Made by a program: the position numbers and the translations under genes. 64,000 nt of DNA from IMG/VR virus record IMGVR_UViG_3300046460_000148, positions 1 through 64,000 of that record; one strand, given 5' to 3'. Source of the DNA: a virus. The notes under the pieces are model-generated. The model had not been told where the DNA came from, made no database searches, and was given only the letters and a program-made list of their open reading frames with translations. Positions 49,958 through 57,953 of the stretch are shown one piece after another (the first letter of the stretch is position 1; each line of letters begins with the position of its first letter).

Positions 49958-50547
49958 GCGGCGAGCGCTGGATGAAATTCTATACCAGTGATTGGCTCGG
50001 AGATGCGCAGCTCCGCACGTGCAGCGTCGCCGCGCGCGGTCTCTGGATGGATATGATTTGCCTGATGGATAACGCCAGCCCGCGCGGGCACCTCAAGCTC
50101 GGCCGCCGGAAACTCGACATGCCGACGCTCGCCGGGCTCGTCGGGCTGACCCCGAAACAGCTTGAAAAACTGATCGATGAATTGCGTGAAGCGGACGTTT
50201 TCAGCCTCACAAATCGGGGCGTTATCTTCAGTCGAAAAATGATACGGGAGGAAAAGTGGAGGAAAAATGGAGCGAAAGCGGTAAAATCAAGATGGGCGAA
50301 AGCCACTGAAAATAAAGAGGAAATCGGAAAGCGTATTAGGGGGTCTATGACTCCAGAGTCCAGAGTCCAGAATCAAACCTCTTTACCCTTTCGACTCGAT
50401 GCTACGCGCGACCTTCCGTCGAAGTCCCGTCCCCTCACCAAACACCACGACCCTCCCGACTACAGCAATGATCCCGTCGAACCGACGCAGGCGTTGCTGC
50501 GAACGCCCATCGTCAAACTCAGCATCGGAAAAGGAGAAAAGTCATGA
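49954..50547 (+). CDS. Replication-type protein (DUF1376-like N-terminus)
   Basis: 197 residues. WMKFYTSDWLGDAQLRTCSV, AARGLWMDMICLMDNASPRG and LAGLVGLTPKQLEKLIDELR form the winged-helix start common in phage replication initiators. The rest is basic/low complexity, and no helicase loader is recognised next to it. ATG 49954 overlaps the previous stop. Confidence 0.75.
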   Translation: MSGERWMKFYTSDWLGDAQLRTCSVAARGLWMDMICLMDNASPRGHLKLGRRKLDMPTLAGLVGLTPKQLEKLIDELREADVFSLTNRGVIFSRKMIREEKWRKNGAKAVKSRWAKATENKEEIGKRIRGSMTPESRVQNQTSLPFRLDATRDLPSKSRPLTKHHDPPDYSNDPVEPTQALLRTPIVKLSIGKGEKS

Positions 50548-50822
50548 ACGAAGTTGGTTTTGCTACACCCATCAGGATGATCACCGAACGCGGCCCGTCG
50601 CACGCTCGCCTCACCCAAACGCTCCGGGACGTCCGGACGGTGGAACGGCAGCTTGGCGAACTGGCCCTGGCTCTGACCGGCTCCCGGCCGGAAGGCGTCG
50701 CGGCAGTAACCACGGAAACGCCCCAAGGCTTGTTCCCCCGCCTGGAAGGAACCATCCGTGAAATCGAGTCCGAGATCGCCGCCATGCGTGCCGTTCTCGA
50801 ACATATCAAGCGGCAAATCTGA
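50544..50822 (+). CDS. Hypothetical protein, 92 aa
   Basis: Two predicted helices ending in a coiled coil (GTIREIESEIAAMRAVLEHI). Start at ATG 50544 with ATGA overlap to the replication gene. Function unknown. Confidence 0.6.
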   Translation: MNEVGFATPIRMITERGPSHARLTQTLRDVRTVERQLGELALALTGSRPEGVAAVTTETPQGLFPRLEGTIREIESEIAAMRAVLEHIKRQI

Positions 50823-50920
50823 TGACGCCGAAGAAGCCGCGCCCCTTGCCGGTGGTGTTCATCGAACGGGGCGCGATCATTTTGGCTTTCGTGATCATCA
50901 TCACGCTGATCATCGGATGA
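50822..50920 (+). CDS. 32-aa membrane peptide
   Basis: MTPKKPRPLPVVFIERGAII then LAFVIIITLIIG: short cytoplasmic stretch and one helix. Start overlaps the previous stop (TGATG). Confidence 0.5.
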   Translation: MTPKKPRPLPVVFIERGAIILAFVIIITLIIG

Positions 50921-50932
50921 AAGGATTGGTCC

Positions 50933-51229
50933 ATGCACACGAAAGACATCCTGGCCGCAGAGCTGGAGGCAGTCGGTCTGACCGAGATGGCGGAGAACGC
51001 CAGGAAGGGCCTCTATCACGACTTCCTGTCGCCGCTTGAATTTCCGGAGCTACGGCTCGACGCGGAGCTGGCGGCAGCGATCAAGGAAGGCAACGTCGGC
51101 GCTATCGGCATCCGCCGCCGGCATCATAACGGCGACTACGACGCTTCCCTGGAGGAAAGCGAGGAATGGGCAAAGAGCCCCGAAGGCCGGGCCGCCTTCG
51201 CCATGATCGCGAGGAGACCGAACACATGA
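50933..51229 (+). CDS. Hypothetical protein, 98 aa
   Basis: MHTKDILAAELEAVGLTEMA then LYHDFLSPLEFPELRLDAEL. Matches the style of small phage early proteins with a helical first half. ATGA-type overlap with the next gene. Unknown function. Confidence 0.65.
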   Translation: MHTKDILAAELEAVGLTEMAENARKGLYHDFLSPLEFPELRLDAELAAAIKEGNVGAIGIRRRHHNGDYDASLEESEEWAKSPEGRAAFAMIARRPNT

Positions 51230-51663
51230 CCTACGCCTGGAAGGAACACCATCCGGAAAGCGAAGTCTTCAGCGTTTCCTGGATCATCGACGCGCCCTGG
51301 GCGCACCCATTGTGGTCGCAATATCTGGTCCTCCTCTATGACCTGACCACACCACACGAGGGCGGGCCGCCGACGCTACACCTGAAGGACGTGACCCACG
51401 AATTTCTGGTCTACGCGCTGGACCCGGCGCACAAGGTCCCGAGGAACACGCCGCCATCAAAGGCCAAGCTCGCCATGCTGCAACCGCCGAATTACGGTTA
51501 CCAGTTCGCGGCGGCCTCGGATGCGGAAGCAGAGGAGCGCATTCAGGAGCTGGTCACCGCCATCATCGGGGAAAAGCTCAGCCCGGACACCGACTTCCGA
51601 TCGCTGTGGAACAAGCTCCTGCCGGACATGTATCCGCTGGTGCACTCCGGGCTGGTGATATGA
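51226..51663 (+). CDS. Hypothetical protein, 145 aa
   Basis: MTYAWKEHHPESEVFSVSWI, then APWAHPLWSQYLVLLYDLTT. Start overlaps the upstream stop. Trp/Pro-rich; no motif recognised. Confidence 0.65.
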   Translation: MTYAWKEHHPESEVFSVSWIIDAPWAHPLWSQYLVLLYDLTTPHEGGPPTLHLKDVTHEFLVYALDPAHKVPRNTPPSKAKLAMLQPPNYGYQFAAASDAEAEERIQELVTAIIGEKLSPDTDFRSLWNKLLPDMYPLVHSGLVI

Positions 51664-51908
51664 GCGGCGAGCTGCCTATCCTCTGGTGGACCCGGCAGGG
51701 TCACACCGTCGCTGTATTTTACGAGTCCAGGTCCGGCCTCTTCCGCGTCGTCGTCTGGCATGAGTCGGGCCTGACGGCGGCGGTCTGGTTTCGCGCCAGT
51801 CGCGAGCCGGCGCGGGGCGTGGATAGCGAAGACATGGTCACCATCGATAAACACGTGCAGGCGATCACCCATGACCTCGATCTCGCATCCGGAGGGCTGA
51901 GCCAATGA
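51660..51908 (+). CDS. Hypothetical protein, 82 aa
   Basis: MSGELPILWWTRQGHTVAVF, beta-prone with several Trp. ATGA overlaps at both ends. Unrecognised. Confidence 0.6.
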   Translation: MSGELPILWWTRQGHTVAVFYESRSGLFRVVVWHESGLTAAVWFRASREPARGVDSEDMVTIDKHVQAITHDLDLASGGLSQ

Positions 51909-52114
51909 CGCTGAAAGTGAGCCTGTTTACATGCGGGCTTTGCGAAGGAACGTTCCGCGAGATATCGACGCCAGAGCAAACGCGCTTCGAATACGAACAC
52001 ACCTGGGGGCGGCCCTGGAAGGCCGAGGAGACCGATTCGCTTTGCGACGACTGCTACAAGTTCGTCCTCGCCCGGCTCGTGCGGCTCGGACAAGCTCCCG
52101 GCGGGCGGGCATGA
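51905..52114 (+). CDS. Small zinc-finger-like protein
   Basis: 69 residues with two CxxC pairs: FTCGLCEGTF and SLCDDCYKFV, 30 residues apart, a treble-clef-type spacing. ATGA overlaps. First of several CxxC proteins in the following 8 kb. Confidence 0.65.
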   Translation: MTLKVSLFTCGLCEGTFREISTPEQTRFEYEHTWGRPWKAEETDSLCDDCYKFVLARLVRLGQAPGGRA

Positions 52115-52386
52115 TGCATGGACTCGTCACTGCCTGGGCTAACAAGAGTTCTGACGCGATCGATGCCGCAATCACATTGGCTCAGGAGATTCGCCGCGCG
52201 CCGGATGACCTGACCGCCGCAAGACTGATTTTGACGCGCGTCTTTTCTTGTGTCGAGACGGCATGCGATCATTGCGGTGGGGTTTATTGGACCGGTCATA
52301 GAACGGGCCGGCGATCCCATGCCAAATATTGTTCCGACCGCTGCCGCGTGGCGGCGATGAGGGCGCGCAATATGGGCAGGACATGA
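52111..52386 (+). CDS. Zinc-ribbon-like protein, 91 aa
   Basis: C-terminal half ACDHCGGVYWTGHRTGRRSH and YCSDRCRVAAMRAR make a four-Cys site; helical N-terminal half. Start overlaps the previous stop (ATGATG). Resembles short DNA-binding phage proteins. Confidence 0.65.
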   Translation: MMHGLVTAWANKSSDAIDAAITLAQEIRRAPDDLTAARLILTRVFSCVETACDHCGGVYWTGHRTGRRSHAKYCSDRCRVAAMRARNMGRT

Positions 52387-52390
52387 CGCC

Positions 52391-52792
52391 ATGCCGCGCG
52401 CGGTTCCCGAATGGATAGGCAAACATCCTGACCAGAAGGTCCCTCCTCGGGTCAGGCTTCGCGTCCTGGAGCGTTTTAACCGGACCTGCTACCTATCTAG
52501 CCGGCCGATCAGAGACGGCGATCCTTGGGAGCTTGAGCATATCAAGCCGATAATCCTCGGTGGGGAGCATCGGGAAAGCAACATGGCACCAGCACTGGTG
52601 GAGCCGCACAAGGTCAAGACGGCGACCGAAAAGAAGATCAAATCGAAGATCGCCAAGACGGCGAAGCGCGCCGCCGGCATCAAGAAGAAGTCCAGCCTAT
52701 CCCACCCGTACCTGAAGCGCCGCATGGACGGCACGGTTATCGACAAGCGGACAGGCAAGGTCGTGGGCGGGAAAGATGGTGGCCGAGCCTGA
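52391..52792 (+). CDS. HNH endonuclease
   Basis: 133 residues. RLRVLERFNRTCYLSSRPIR and LEHIKPIILGGEHRESNMAP give the HNH motif (WELEHIKPIILGGEHRESN), but the usual zinc Cys pairs are missing. A basic, Lys-rich C-terminus (KKIKSKIAKTAKRAAGIKKK). The stop lies inside a 12-bp inverted repeat. May nick phage DNA for packaging or act as a homing-type enzyme. Confidence 0.8.
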   Translation: MPRAVPEWIGKHPDQKVPPRVRLRVLERFNRTCYLSSRPIRDGDPWELEHIKPIILGGEHRESNMAPALVEPHKVKTATEKKIKSKIAKTAKRAAGIKKKSSLSHPYLKRRMDGTVIDKRTGKVVGGKDGGRA

Positions 52793-52824
52793 CAGGGCCG
52801 GGGGACGGAATATCAGGCTCGGCC
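52781..52824. terminator. 12-bp perfect inverted repeat at the HNH stop
   Basis: GGCCGAGCCTGA and TCAGGCTCGGCC, 20-nt loop. The stop codon of the HNH gene is in the left arm. Convergent genes are downstream, so a terminator is likely although no T-tract follows. Confidence 0.6.
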
Positions 52825-52982
52825 TTCCGGGCGCACCATAGTCGGCCCTTACTGGAGGTCCTAAAGGGTGGCAGGCTACGTGGGATTTCCCCTGCCGATT
52901 AACCGACTTGCGTGACATTCCTTCGCAGGTTTTCATCACGCTCGGCTGCGATCCGCCGCCCGGAAACTCATTTGAAAAGAAC

Positions 52983-53024
52983 GGGCAGCGCCATAGGACC
53001 GGGGGGCTTTTAATGGCGCTGCCC
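52983..53024. terminator. Second 12-bp perfect inverted repeat
   Basis: GGGCAGCGCCAT and ATGGCGCTGCCC with an 18-nt loop containing GGGGGGCTTTTA, in the 276-bp gap between converging genes. A stable hairpin on both strands; terminator or RNA element. Confidence 0.6.
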
Positions 53025-53068
53025 TATTCCGTTGCTGACTTGAGGGTTCGCAACGGAAATTCGTTAAA

Positions 53069-53326
53069 TCACCGCATCGCTTCCGCGACCTCCGACATGG
53101 TGGGGAGTTCGATCACCTTCACCTTGCGCCACTGCTCACGCTCGGCGATGTCGTCCCATATGCGCGGACCCATGCGCTCCGGCAATTCGTTGTGGATGAG
53201 CACGATATCGAAGACCGGGCTTCCGATGCTCTTCACGAAGGTTGCTATCCGCAGACCGGCCCACGGTTCACCGGCCTGGGAATAGATGAACCAGAGCTGG
53301 TTAACGCTTTCATCGATCTTCCTCAT
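53069..53326 (-). CDS. Hypothetical protein, 85 aa
   Basis: MRKIDESVNQLWFIYSQAGE; the middle VFDIVLIHNELPERMGPRIW resembles a small sensor-like fold but is not assigned. Last gene of the leftward set starting at 54561. Confidence 0.6.
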   Translation of the reverse strand: MRKIDESVNQLWFIYSQAGEPWAGLRIATFVKSIGSPVFDIVLIHNELPERMGPRIWDDIAEREQWRKVKVIELPTMSEVAEAMR

Positions 53327-53563
53327 TCATCCCCCAACCAGACGCGCCACGATCATCGAATTGATGACCGCGACGATGGACATCAGCAGAAGCAGGAACA
53401 CCAGGACGGTGGTCAGCCGTTCCAGCGTCTTCACCCGTCGCTGCATCTGCCCGACGCAATCGACCACGCGACAGAGGCTGGCCATGACGCGGATCATGTC
53501 GCGGCTCATGTGCGGCCGGTCTTCCTCCGTGAACCCATCGACTACCTTCTGTAATTCGCTCAT
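53327..53563 (-). CDS. Small C-terminal membrane protein
   Basis: 78 residues. Charged helical N-terminus, then LTTVLVFLLLLMSIVAVINS as one membrane helix near the end. Adjacent genes abut within a few bases. Unknown. Confidence 0.6.
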   Translation of the reverse strand: MSELQKVVDGFTEEDRPHMSRDMIRVMASLCRVVDCVGQMQRRVKTLERLTTVLVFLLLLMSIVAVINSMIVARLVGG

Positions 53564-53916
53564 ATCCGGAACTCCTCCTTGACGGTCCTGGCGGCTTCAG
53601 CCTCGGCTTTCAGGACGCGGCGGACTGCCGCCCGGTGCCCGGCATCGGCATCATCCCAGGAGCAGTAGCGGAAGCAGTCATCGGGGAAAGCAACGCCGCC
53701 ATTACCGGCCCGCGTGAAGACCATCGTTTCAAACAGGACCGGCGGACCCCGGCCGAAAAAATTGTGGTCGAGACCCAGGAAGACGGTGCTGATGAGGTGC
53801 AGCTCGGTCTCGGTCTTGGCAATATCCCGGTCATTGGCTTCAAACCACATGGCCCATTCCATCAGATCGGGCACCTCGGCGACGGTACGATTCGGCAGGA
53901 GGATGTAGTGTTTCAT
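53560..53916 (-). CDS. Hypothetical protein, 118 aa
   Basis: MKHYILLPNRTVAEVPDLME, then VSTVFLGLDHNFFGRG-like segment (STVFLGLDHNFFGRGPPVLF) and DDCFRYCSWDDADAGHRAAV. This set of motifs recurs in phage accessory proteins. Function unknown. Confidence 0.65.
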   Translation of the reverse strand: MKHYILLPNRTVAEVPDLMEWAMWFEANDRDIAKTETELHLISTVFLGLDHNFFGRGPPVLFETMVFTRAGNGGVAFPDDCFRYCSWDDADAGHRAAVRRVLKAEAEAARTVKEEFRI

Positions 53917-54116
53917 TTGCGTTCGGCCGCCTGTCGGGCCTCGGCGACATCAACGGGGTCTTTCCGCCGCCCATCGATGCGATTCGCAATCTGTAAAATG
54001 CGTTCGATATCGGATGCCCACAAAGGAAATGGCGAGGCGTTACGGTGAACGTCAAGTTCATGGGCCAACGAGCGCAAGAAATCCGCGTTGGCCAAATCGG
54101 CGCGATCCACGGTCAT
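53913..54116 (-). CDS. Hypothetical protein, 67 aa
   Basis: MTVDRADLANADFLRSLAHE, helical and charged, no motif. ATGA overlaps on both sides. Confidence 0.6.
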   Translation of the reverse strand: MTVDRADLANADFLRSLAHELDVHRNASPFPLWASDIERILQIANRIDGRRKDPVDVAEARQAAERK

Positions 54117-54385
54117 GTCTCCAACCCTAGCCGTTGCCGCTGTCCTGCCGCTTCTCGGGCCTCATCTATAGCGTGCAAATATTTGCGTGCCGCCGGCAGG
54201 GCTTGAACGAACGGCAGTGATTCGAGAACCCGCGCGACGGCGTCGATCGAGTGGCGCCGGTCACGCAGATCAGCGTTCCGGGAATAACACTCCATCACCA
54301 ATCCACAGGTAACACCGGCCAGAAGCGCGAGCTGCGATTCCAGCGAGTCAATCCGCTCAGCGGCGTCCTCGTTCTCTGCCATCAC
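54113..54385 (-). CDS. Hypothetical protein, 90 aa
   Basis: Coiled-coil-like start (DAAERIDSLESQLALLAGVT), then helical. ATGA overlaps with the HTH gene upstream. Unknown. Confidence 0.6.
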   Translation of the reverse strand: MMAENEDAAERIDSLESQLALLAGVTCGLVMECYSRNADLRDRRHSIDAVARVLESLPFVQALPAARKYLHAIDEAREAAGQRQRLGLET

Positions 54386-54561
54386 GCGGCCTCCTTTTGC
54401 TTGCGGGCCAGGGCTTCCAGGGCAAGCGCGATGTGCAGCGGCGCACCTTGCATGGCGTATCGTTGCGAGGTGCGCGCGCCAATGCCAAGCGCCTTGGCGG
54501 CTTGACTGTGGGTCAACCGGAGCGCGTCCAGTGCGATTTTGTATGCATCAGCGGTCATCAT
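54382..54561 (-). CDS. Small HTH regulator
   Basis: 59 residues, start MMTADAYKIALDALRLTHSQ then AAKALGIGARTSQRYAMQGA: an HTH. First gene of the leftward set and divergent from another HTH gene; two CGCCA-N3-TGGCG sites lie between. Probably autoregulatory. Confidence 0.7.
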   Translation of the reverse strand: MMTADAYKIALDALRLTHSQAAKALGIGARTSQRYAMQGAPLHIALALEALARKQKEAA

Positions 54562-54577
54562 GGGTTAACAACTTAAA

Positions 54578-54590
54578 CGCCATATTGGCG
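54578..54590. promoter_or_regulatory. Operator copy 1, CGCCA-TAT-TGGCG
   Basis: Perfect inverted repeat 17 bp from the leftward HTH start codon. On the minus strand it lies between a TTGTAT box and a TAAGTT box spaced by 17 bases, so binding would block leftward transcription. Confidence 0.7.
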
Positions 54591-54600
54591 ATATACAATA

Positions 54601-54648
54601 TTGACACGTGAGAAAAAAACGCAACTATTGATGTACGCCAAGATGGCG
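54601..54648 (+). promoter_or_regulatory. Rightward promoter and operator copy 2, CGCCA-AGA-TGGCG
   Basis: TTGACA at 54601-54606 matches a consensus -35; a weak -10 follows about 17 bases later. The identical inverted repeat (54636-54648) lies around the start of transcription. Copy spacing is 58 bp. Confidence 0.6.
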
Positions 54649-54718
54649 GTTAAATGCAACCGGCTCTACAACCGTGGACCCGGTTACTCCCAAAAAATAA
54701 AGGGTGGAGGAATAGCAA

Positions 54719-54997
54719 ATGCAGGTGGTCTCATTCGAATCGGCAAGGCGTTTCAAGGCTGCTCAACAGCGGGCAGGCATACAGGAATACAGTTTTCGCG
54801 ACGAATATGAGCTATGCGCCTTCGTTGCCGGTGAAATCCGATCAGCGAAAATCAAATATACGAAACTGGCCGATAAGTCCGGCGTCTGCGCTTCGACAAT
54901 TTCGAATCTCGCAAACGACGTCACCAAGTCCCCGCGCGCCGCAACCCTCCTCAAAATCCTGAAAGCCCTCGGCTTCGAAATCTTCGTCAGAGGCTGA
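54719..54997 (+). CDS. HTH transcription regulator
   Basis: 92 residues. FVAGEIRSAKIKYTKLADKS then GVCASTISNLANDVTKSPRA is a HTH domain near the C-terminus. Preceded by GGTGGAGG at suitable spacing. Pairs with the divergent HTH gene at 54382 to control this region. Confidence 0.7.
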   Translation: MQVVSFESARRFKAAQQRAGIQEYSFRDEYELCAFVAGEIRSAKIKYTKLADKSGVCASTISNLANDVTKSPRAATLLKILKALGFEIFVRG

Positions 54998-55002
54998 AGC
55001 CG

Positions 55003-55506
55003 ATGGATATCACCGAAAAAATACTGGAGCAGATCGCGCATCATCGCGCGGAAATCCTCCGGCTCGAATCGGCGCTAGACGTCATTGCCCAGGTAAGCGG
55101 CAAACCGGTCAAGAAGGATGCGCCGCTCATCACTATCCGGAGAACGGTGCCGACCGAGGCATCTGATCCGCCGCCGGTGCAGAAGAAACGCAAATCACCG
55201 TCGCCGTCCGCCAGAAAGACCCGCTCCATGCAGCTTAGCGACAATCGGCGCGCTAGGACGCTTGTTCTCACAGCATTGAAAAACATCGGCCCGGCTCTGA
55301 CCCGCGACTTGGTCGCACCCGTCGGATTCAAACCGGGACAGGACATTCAGCCGCTCTATCAGCGGCTCTATGAACTCAAAAGGGACGGGTTGGCTGTGAA
55401 GGATGAAGAAGGCCGATATGTCGTAACCGCCGCCGGACTGGCGGCGCTTGAGGGACTGGTGCAGGAGGCGGACGGCGACGCCGGAGCTTCCGAACAAGCG
55501 GCTTGA
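55003..55506 (+). CDS. Winged-helix DNA-binding protein
   Basis: 167 residues. The N-terminal coiled coil (LEQIAHHRAEILRLESALDV) and a Pro/Lys-rich linker lead to a C-terminal winged helix: ARTLVLTALKNIGPALTRDL, LYQRLYELKRDGLAVKDEEG. Likely a transcription factor. Confidence 0.7.
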   Translation: MDITEKILEQIAHHRAEILRLESALDVIAQVSGKPVKKDAPLITIRRTVPTEASDPPPVQKKRKSPSPSARKTRSMQLSDNRRARTLVLTALKNIGPALTRDLVAPVGFKPGQDIQPLYQRLYELKRDGLAVKDEEGRYVVTAAGLAALEGLVQEADGDAGASEQAA

Positions 55507-55587
55507 GCAACCAGGGCCGCGCACCATAGGCGATGGCGGGGAGCCCCCGCCGCAAGCGCCCGCCATCGCCAATCGACGGTTTTTGAA

Positions 55588-55755
55588 ATGCGACAATGTC
55601 CTGTGGTTTTTGAAGATTGTGATGATCCCGGCTGTCCAGGTCCGTTCCGCTGCGTGCTGACCGACCCCGAGAAATTGCTGCGCTGGATTCGGCGCAACCC
55701 GAAACACCCATTGGCCGGCAAGGTGCTGATGGAAGCGTTTGACCCCTGCATCTGA
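55588..55755 (+). CDS. Cys-containing small protein, 55 aa
   Basis: MRQCPVVFEDCDDPGCPGPF: four Cys in the first 20 residues, then RWIRRNPKHPLAGKVLMEAF. Lies in a 258-base stretch otherwise empty. No clear ribosome site. Confidence 0.5.
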   Translation: MRQCPVVFEDCDDPGCPGPFRCVLTDPEKLLRWIRRNPKHPLAGKVLMEAFDPCI

Positions 55756-55764
55756 GGTATCCCC

Positions 55765-56292
55765 GTGAATCGAACTTGTGGCGAATGCACGCTCTGTTGC
55801 AAGCTCCTGCCCGTCCGGGAGCTGGATAAGCTCGCCGGCATGCGCTGCCAGCATCAGCGCCACGGGAAGGGATGCGCGATCTATGGCCGGCATCCGCCGA
55901 GCTGTCGCGTGTGGTCTTGCGCGTGGCTTGTCGATGATGACGCCGGAGATTTGCGCCGGCCCGATCGGGCACATTACGTCATCGACATCATGCCGGACTT
56001 CATCACTGCGACCTTCGAAAATGAACCGGACCAGCGCTTGCCGGTGCTGCAAATCTGGATTGATCCGCAGCACCCGGACGCGCACCGCGACCCGGCCTTA
56101 CGCGCCTACATCGCCAAGCGATGCGAGCAGGAAGGCGGCATGGCGGCGCTGATCCGGTATGATAGCTCAAGAGCCTTCGTGCTCTTTCCGCCGGCCATTT
56201 CGTCGGACGGCCAGTGGCATGAAATCCACTCCGGCGTTCTGGAACAAGCGCACACCGCCGCTGAAATCAATGCGGCTTTGACAGGAGCATAA
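55765..56292 (+). CDS. YkgJ-like Cys-cluster protein
   Basis: 175 residues, GTG start. TCGECTLCCKLLPV is a CxxCxxCC cluster; CAIYGRHPPSCRVWSCAWL is the second Cys group, as in the YkgJ/Fe-S-type family. Binds a metal or Fe-S cluster, reaction unknown. Confidence 0.75.
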   Translation: MNRTCGECTLCCKLLPVRELDKLAGMRCQHQRHGKGCAIYGRHPPSCRVWSCAWLVDDDAGDLRRPDRAHYVIDIMPDFITATFENEPDQRLPVLQIWIDPQHPDAHRDPALRAYIAKRCEQEGGMAALIRYDSSRAFVLFPPAISSDGQWHEIHSGVLEQAHTAAEINAALTGA

Positions 56293-56664
56293 ATGAAAAC
56301 CCGAATTCTGATCATGCTGCCGGGCCAGCCGGCGGAGACGCGCGACGTCGAGCTGCCGGGCGATGGTGAAGCCACGCCCAAGGATTGCTATCTCGCCTTG
56401 AAGGCGATCATAGAGCCGATCACCGGCAAGCCATTTGAGCACGTGACCGTGCTGGCCGATTTTGCCGGCGGCGAGAATTTCCGGCGCTCCGACATGTTCG
56501 TCTATGAATTGGGCCACGTCATCAAACCGCCGCTCCCGCGCAATGAAGAGGCCACCGCGATCTATCGCCGGAACGCCCTCTTGCATCAGGGCTACACTGA
56601 TCCGGAGGAGCTGCCGTGGATAGCCGGGCCGGCGGTTCTCTTTCAACACATCGTCTGGCATTGA
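56293..56664 (+). CDS. Hypothetical phage protein, 123 aa
   Basis: MKTRILIMLPGQPAETRDVE start; FRRSDMFVYELGHVIKPPLP and EEATAIYRRNALLHQGYTDP and GPAVLFQHIVWH form a pattern shared with accessory proteins of actinobacterial and rhizobial phages. No assigned function; starts right after the stop of the YkgJ-like gene. Confidence 0.65.
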   Translation: MKTRILIMLPGQPAETRDVELPGDGEATPKDCYLALKAIIEPITGKPFEHVTVLADFAGGENFRRSDMFVYELGHVIKPPLPRNEEATAIYRRNALLHQGYTDPEELPWIAGPAVLFQHIVWH

Positions 56665-56676
56665 CGGGAGGTCGTT

Positions 56677-57198
56677 TTGCAACCGCGTGTTTTCAAACAG
56701 GAGTTTTTGCCCGGCCTCGCCCGCGCCGATCTTCACGAGATGATGGTCGCCTATGGGATGCTGGAATTCGACCGTCGCGGCGCGGCGCCGTTTATGTGGA
56801 TCATCAAAAACGGTCCCCACGTTTATTGGATCGAGACGCCCTGGGAAAATGACGCCGAGAAACATGCGTCAACGTCCCTTATGCGCCTTCTCATGCAGAA
56901 GATGGAGGCCGAGGCGTATTCATTCATGACTGAGGCATGGGTGGCAGTCGAAACGAGAGAGGCAGTGACGGATGAGTTTCCGACCGACTTCACGCCGCCG
57001 AGCGAACGGCCGAAGAATGAGCGCGACGACGTCCTGATGATTTACACCTGTGACAAAGACGGTGGTTTCAACGCTACGCGCTTTCTGGTGACGGTCCGCG
57101 ACAATGGGCGGAATTACCTTGGACCGCGCGATGACGATTCCCTCACCGGCGCCACTCCGAGCGGCAACATGTGGAACCTGCTGGCGAAGGAGAAGTGA
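56677..57198 (+). CDS. Hypothetical phage protein, 173 aa
   Basis: TTG start after GGGAGG. MLEFDRRGAAPFMWIIKNGP and later SFMTEAWVAVETREAVTDEF. The same arrangement occurs in phage proteins from soil bacteria; function unknown. Confidence 0.65.
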   Translation: MQPRVFKQEFLPGLARADLHEMMVAYGMLEFDRRGAAPFMWIIKNGPHVYWIETPWENDAEKHASTSLMRLLMQKMEAEAYSFMTEAWVAVETREAVTDEFPTDFTPPSERPKNERDDVLMIYTCDKDGGFNATRFLVTVRDNGRNYLGPRDDDSLTGATPSGNMWNLLAKEK

Positions 57199-57440
57199 TG
57201 GAGGCGGACACCGAACTCTTCCTGGGCGACGTCGTGCAGCTCAACCCGGAGACATGCCGCAACCAGATGTTTGCGGCTTGCATGATGACGGTCACGGAAT
57301 CGAAAACCTTCGGCGCTCAAGGCTATGTCCAATGCACGGGGCGGGACGGCATGCCGGGCGGTCAAGCCTTCTATCGGGCAAACTGGGAGGAAATGGATTT
57401 TGTCGGCCGTGCGCCGTTCATCATCAAGCGGAGGGATTAG
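57198..57440 (+). CDS. Hypothetical protein, 80 aa
   Basis: MEADTELFLGDVVQLNPETC, CMMTVTESKTFGAQGYVQCT; small beta-barrel-like pattern, TGATG overlap. Unassigned. Confidence 0.65.
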   Translation: MEADTELFLGDVVQLNPETCRNQMFAACMMTVTESKTFGAQGYVQCTGRDGMPGGQAFYRANWEEMDFVGRAPFIIKRRD

Positions 57441-57444
57441 GGAC

Positions 57445-57657
57445 ATGGAGCCGGGGATTGATCAGCCAGATTTCATCTATTTCGAATGCCAGACGTGCGG
57501 CTTCGACAGCGTGCAGAGGTCCGACTTCGCCGGGTCTGATGCGTGCCCGTTATGCGACGGGGATAACAATCGATATTCCCGGATGACGCAGAGGGTTTGC
57601 CGGGACACCGACCGGCCGGAAGGCCATAACGCGCGCATCGAGGAAGTGGAGCGATGA
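57445..57657 (+). CDS. Zinc-ribbon protein, 70 aa
   Basis: FECQTCGFDSVQRSDFAGSD and ACPLCDGDNN: two CxxC pairs 20 residues apart. Preceded by GGAGGGATTAGGGAC. Likely binds zinc. Confidence 0.65.
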   Translation: MEPGIDQPDFIYFECQTCGFDSVQRSDFAGSDACPLCDGDNNRYSRMTQRVCRDTDRPEGHNARIEEVER

Positions 57658-57953
57658 AGGAGCGGGTAACGGAGTTCAAAACCACCTGCCCATTCTGCGG
57701 AGCCGCGCACGAACTGGCGAGCAGCGTCGTGGGACCGGGTGAAGAACCGGCTCTTCCTGGCGACGGACACGTGACGTTATGCGTGAGGTGCGGTGAGTGG
57801 TCGGTCTATGCGTCTGACGCGCCCGGCGGCCTCCGGAAACCGAATGACGAAGAATATTCGCTATTGGCAGATGATCCGCGTGTCCGCGCAATCCGCAAAG
57901 CCTGGGCGCAAACGATCGGGACTGTTACGAAAAAGAAGGTCGCAGAACGATGA
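57654..57953 (+). CDS. Zinc-ribbon protein, 99 aa
   Basis: TTCPFCGAAHELASSVVGPG and VTLCVRCGEWSV: CxxC x 30 CxxC. ATGA overlap. Resembles small phage zinc-ribbon proteins. Helical C-terminal tail. Confidence 0.7.
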   Translation: MKERVTEFKTTCPFCGAAHELASSVVGPGEEPALPGDGHVTLCVRCGEWSVYASDAPGGLRKPNDEEYSLLADDPRVRAIRKAWAQTIGTVTKKKVAER

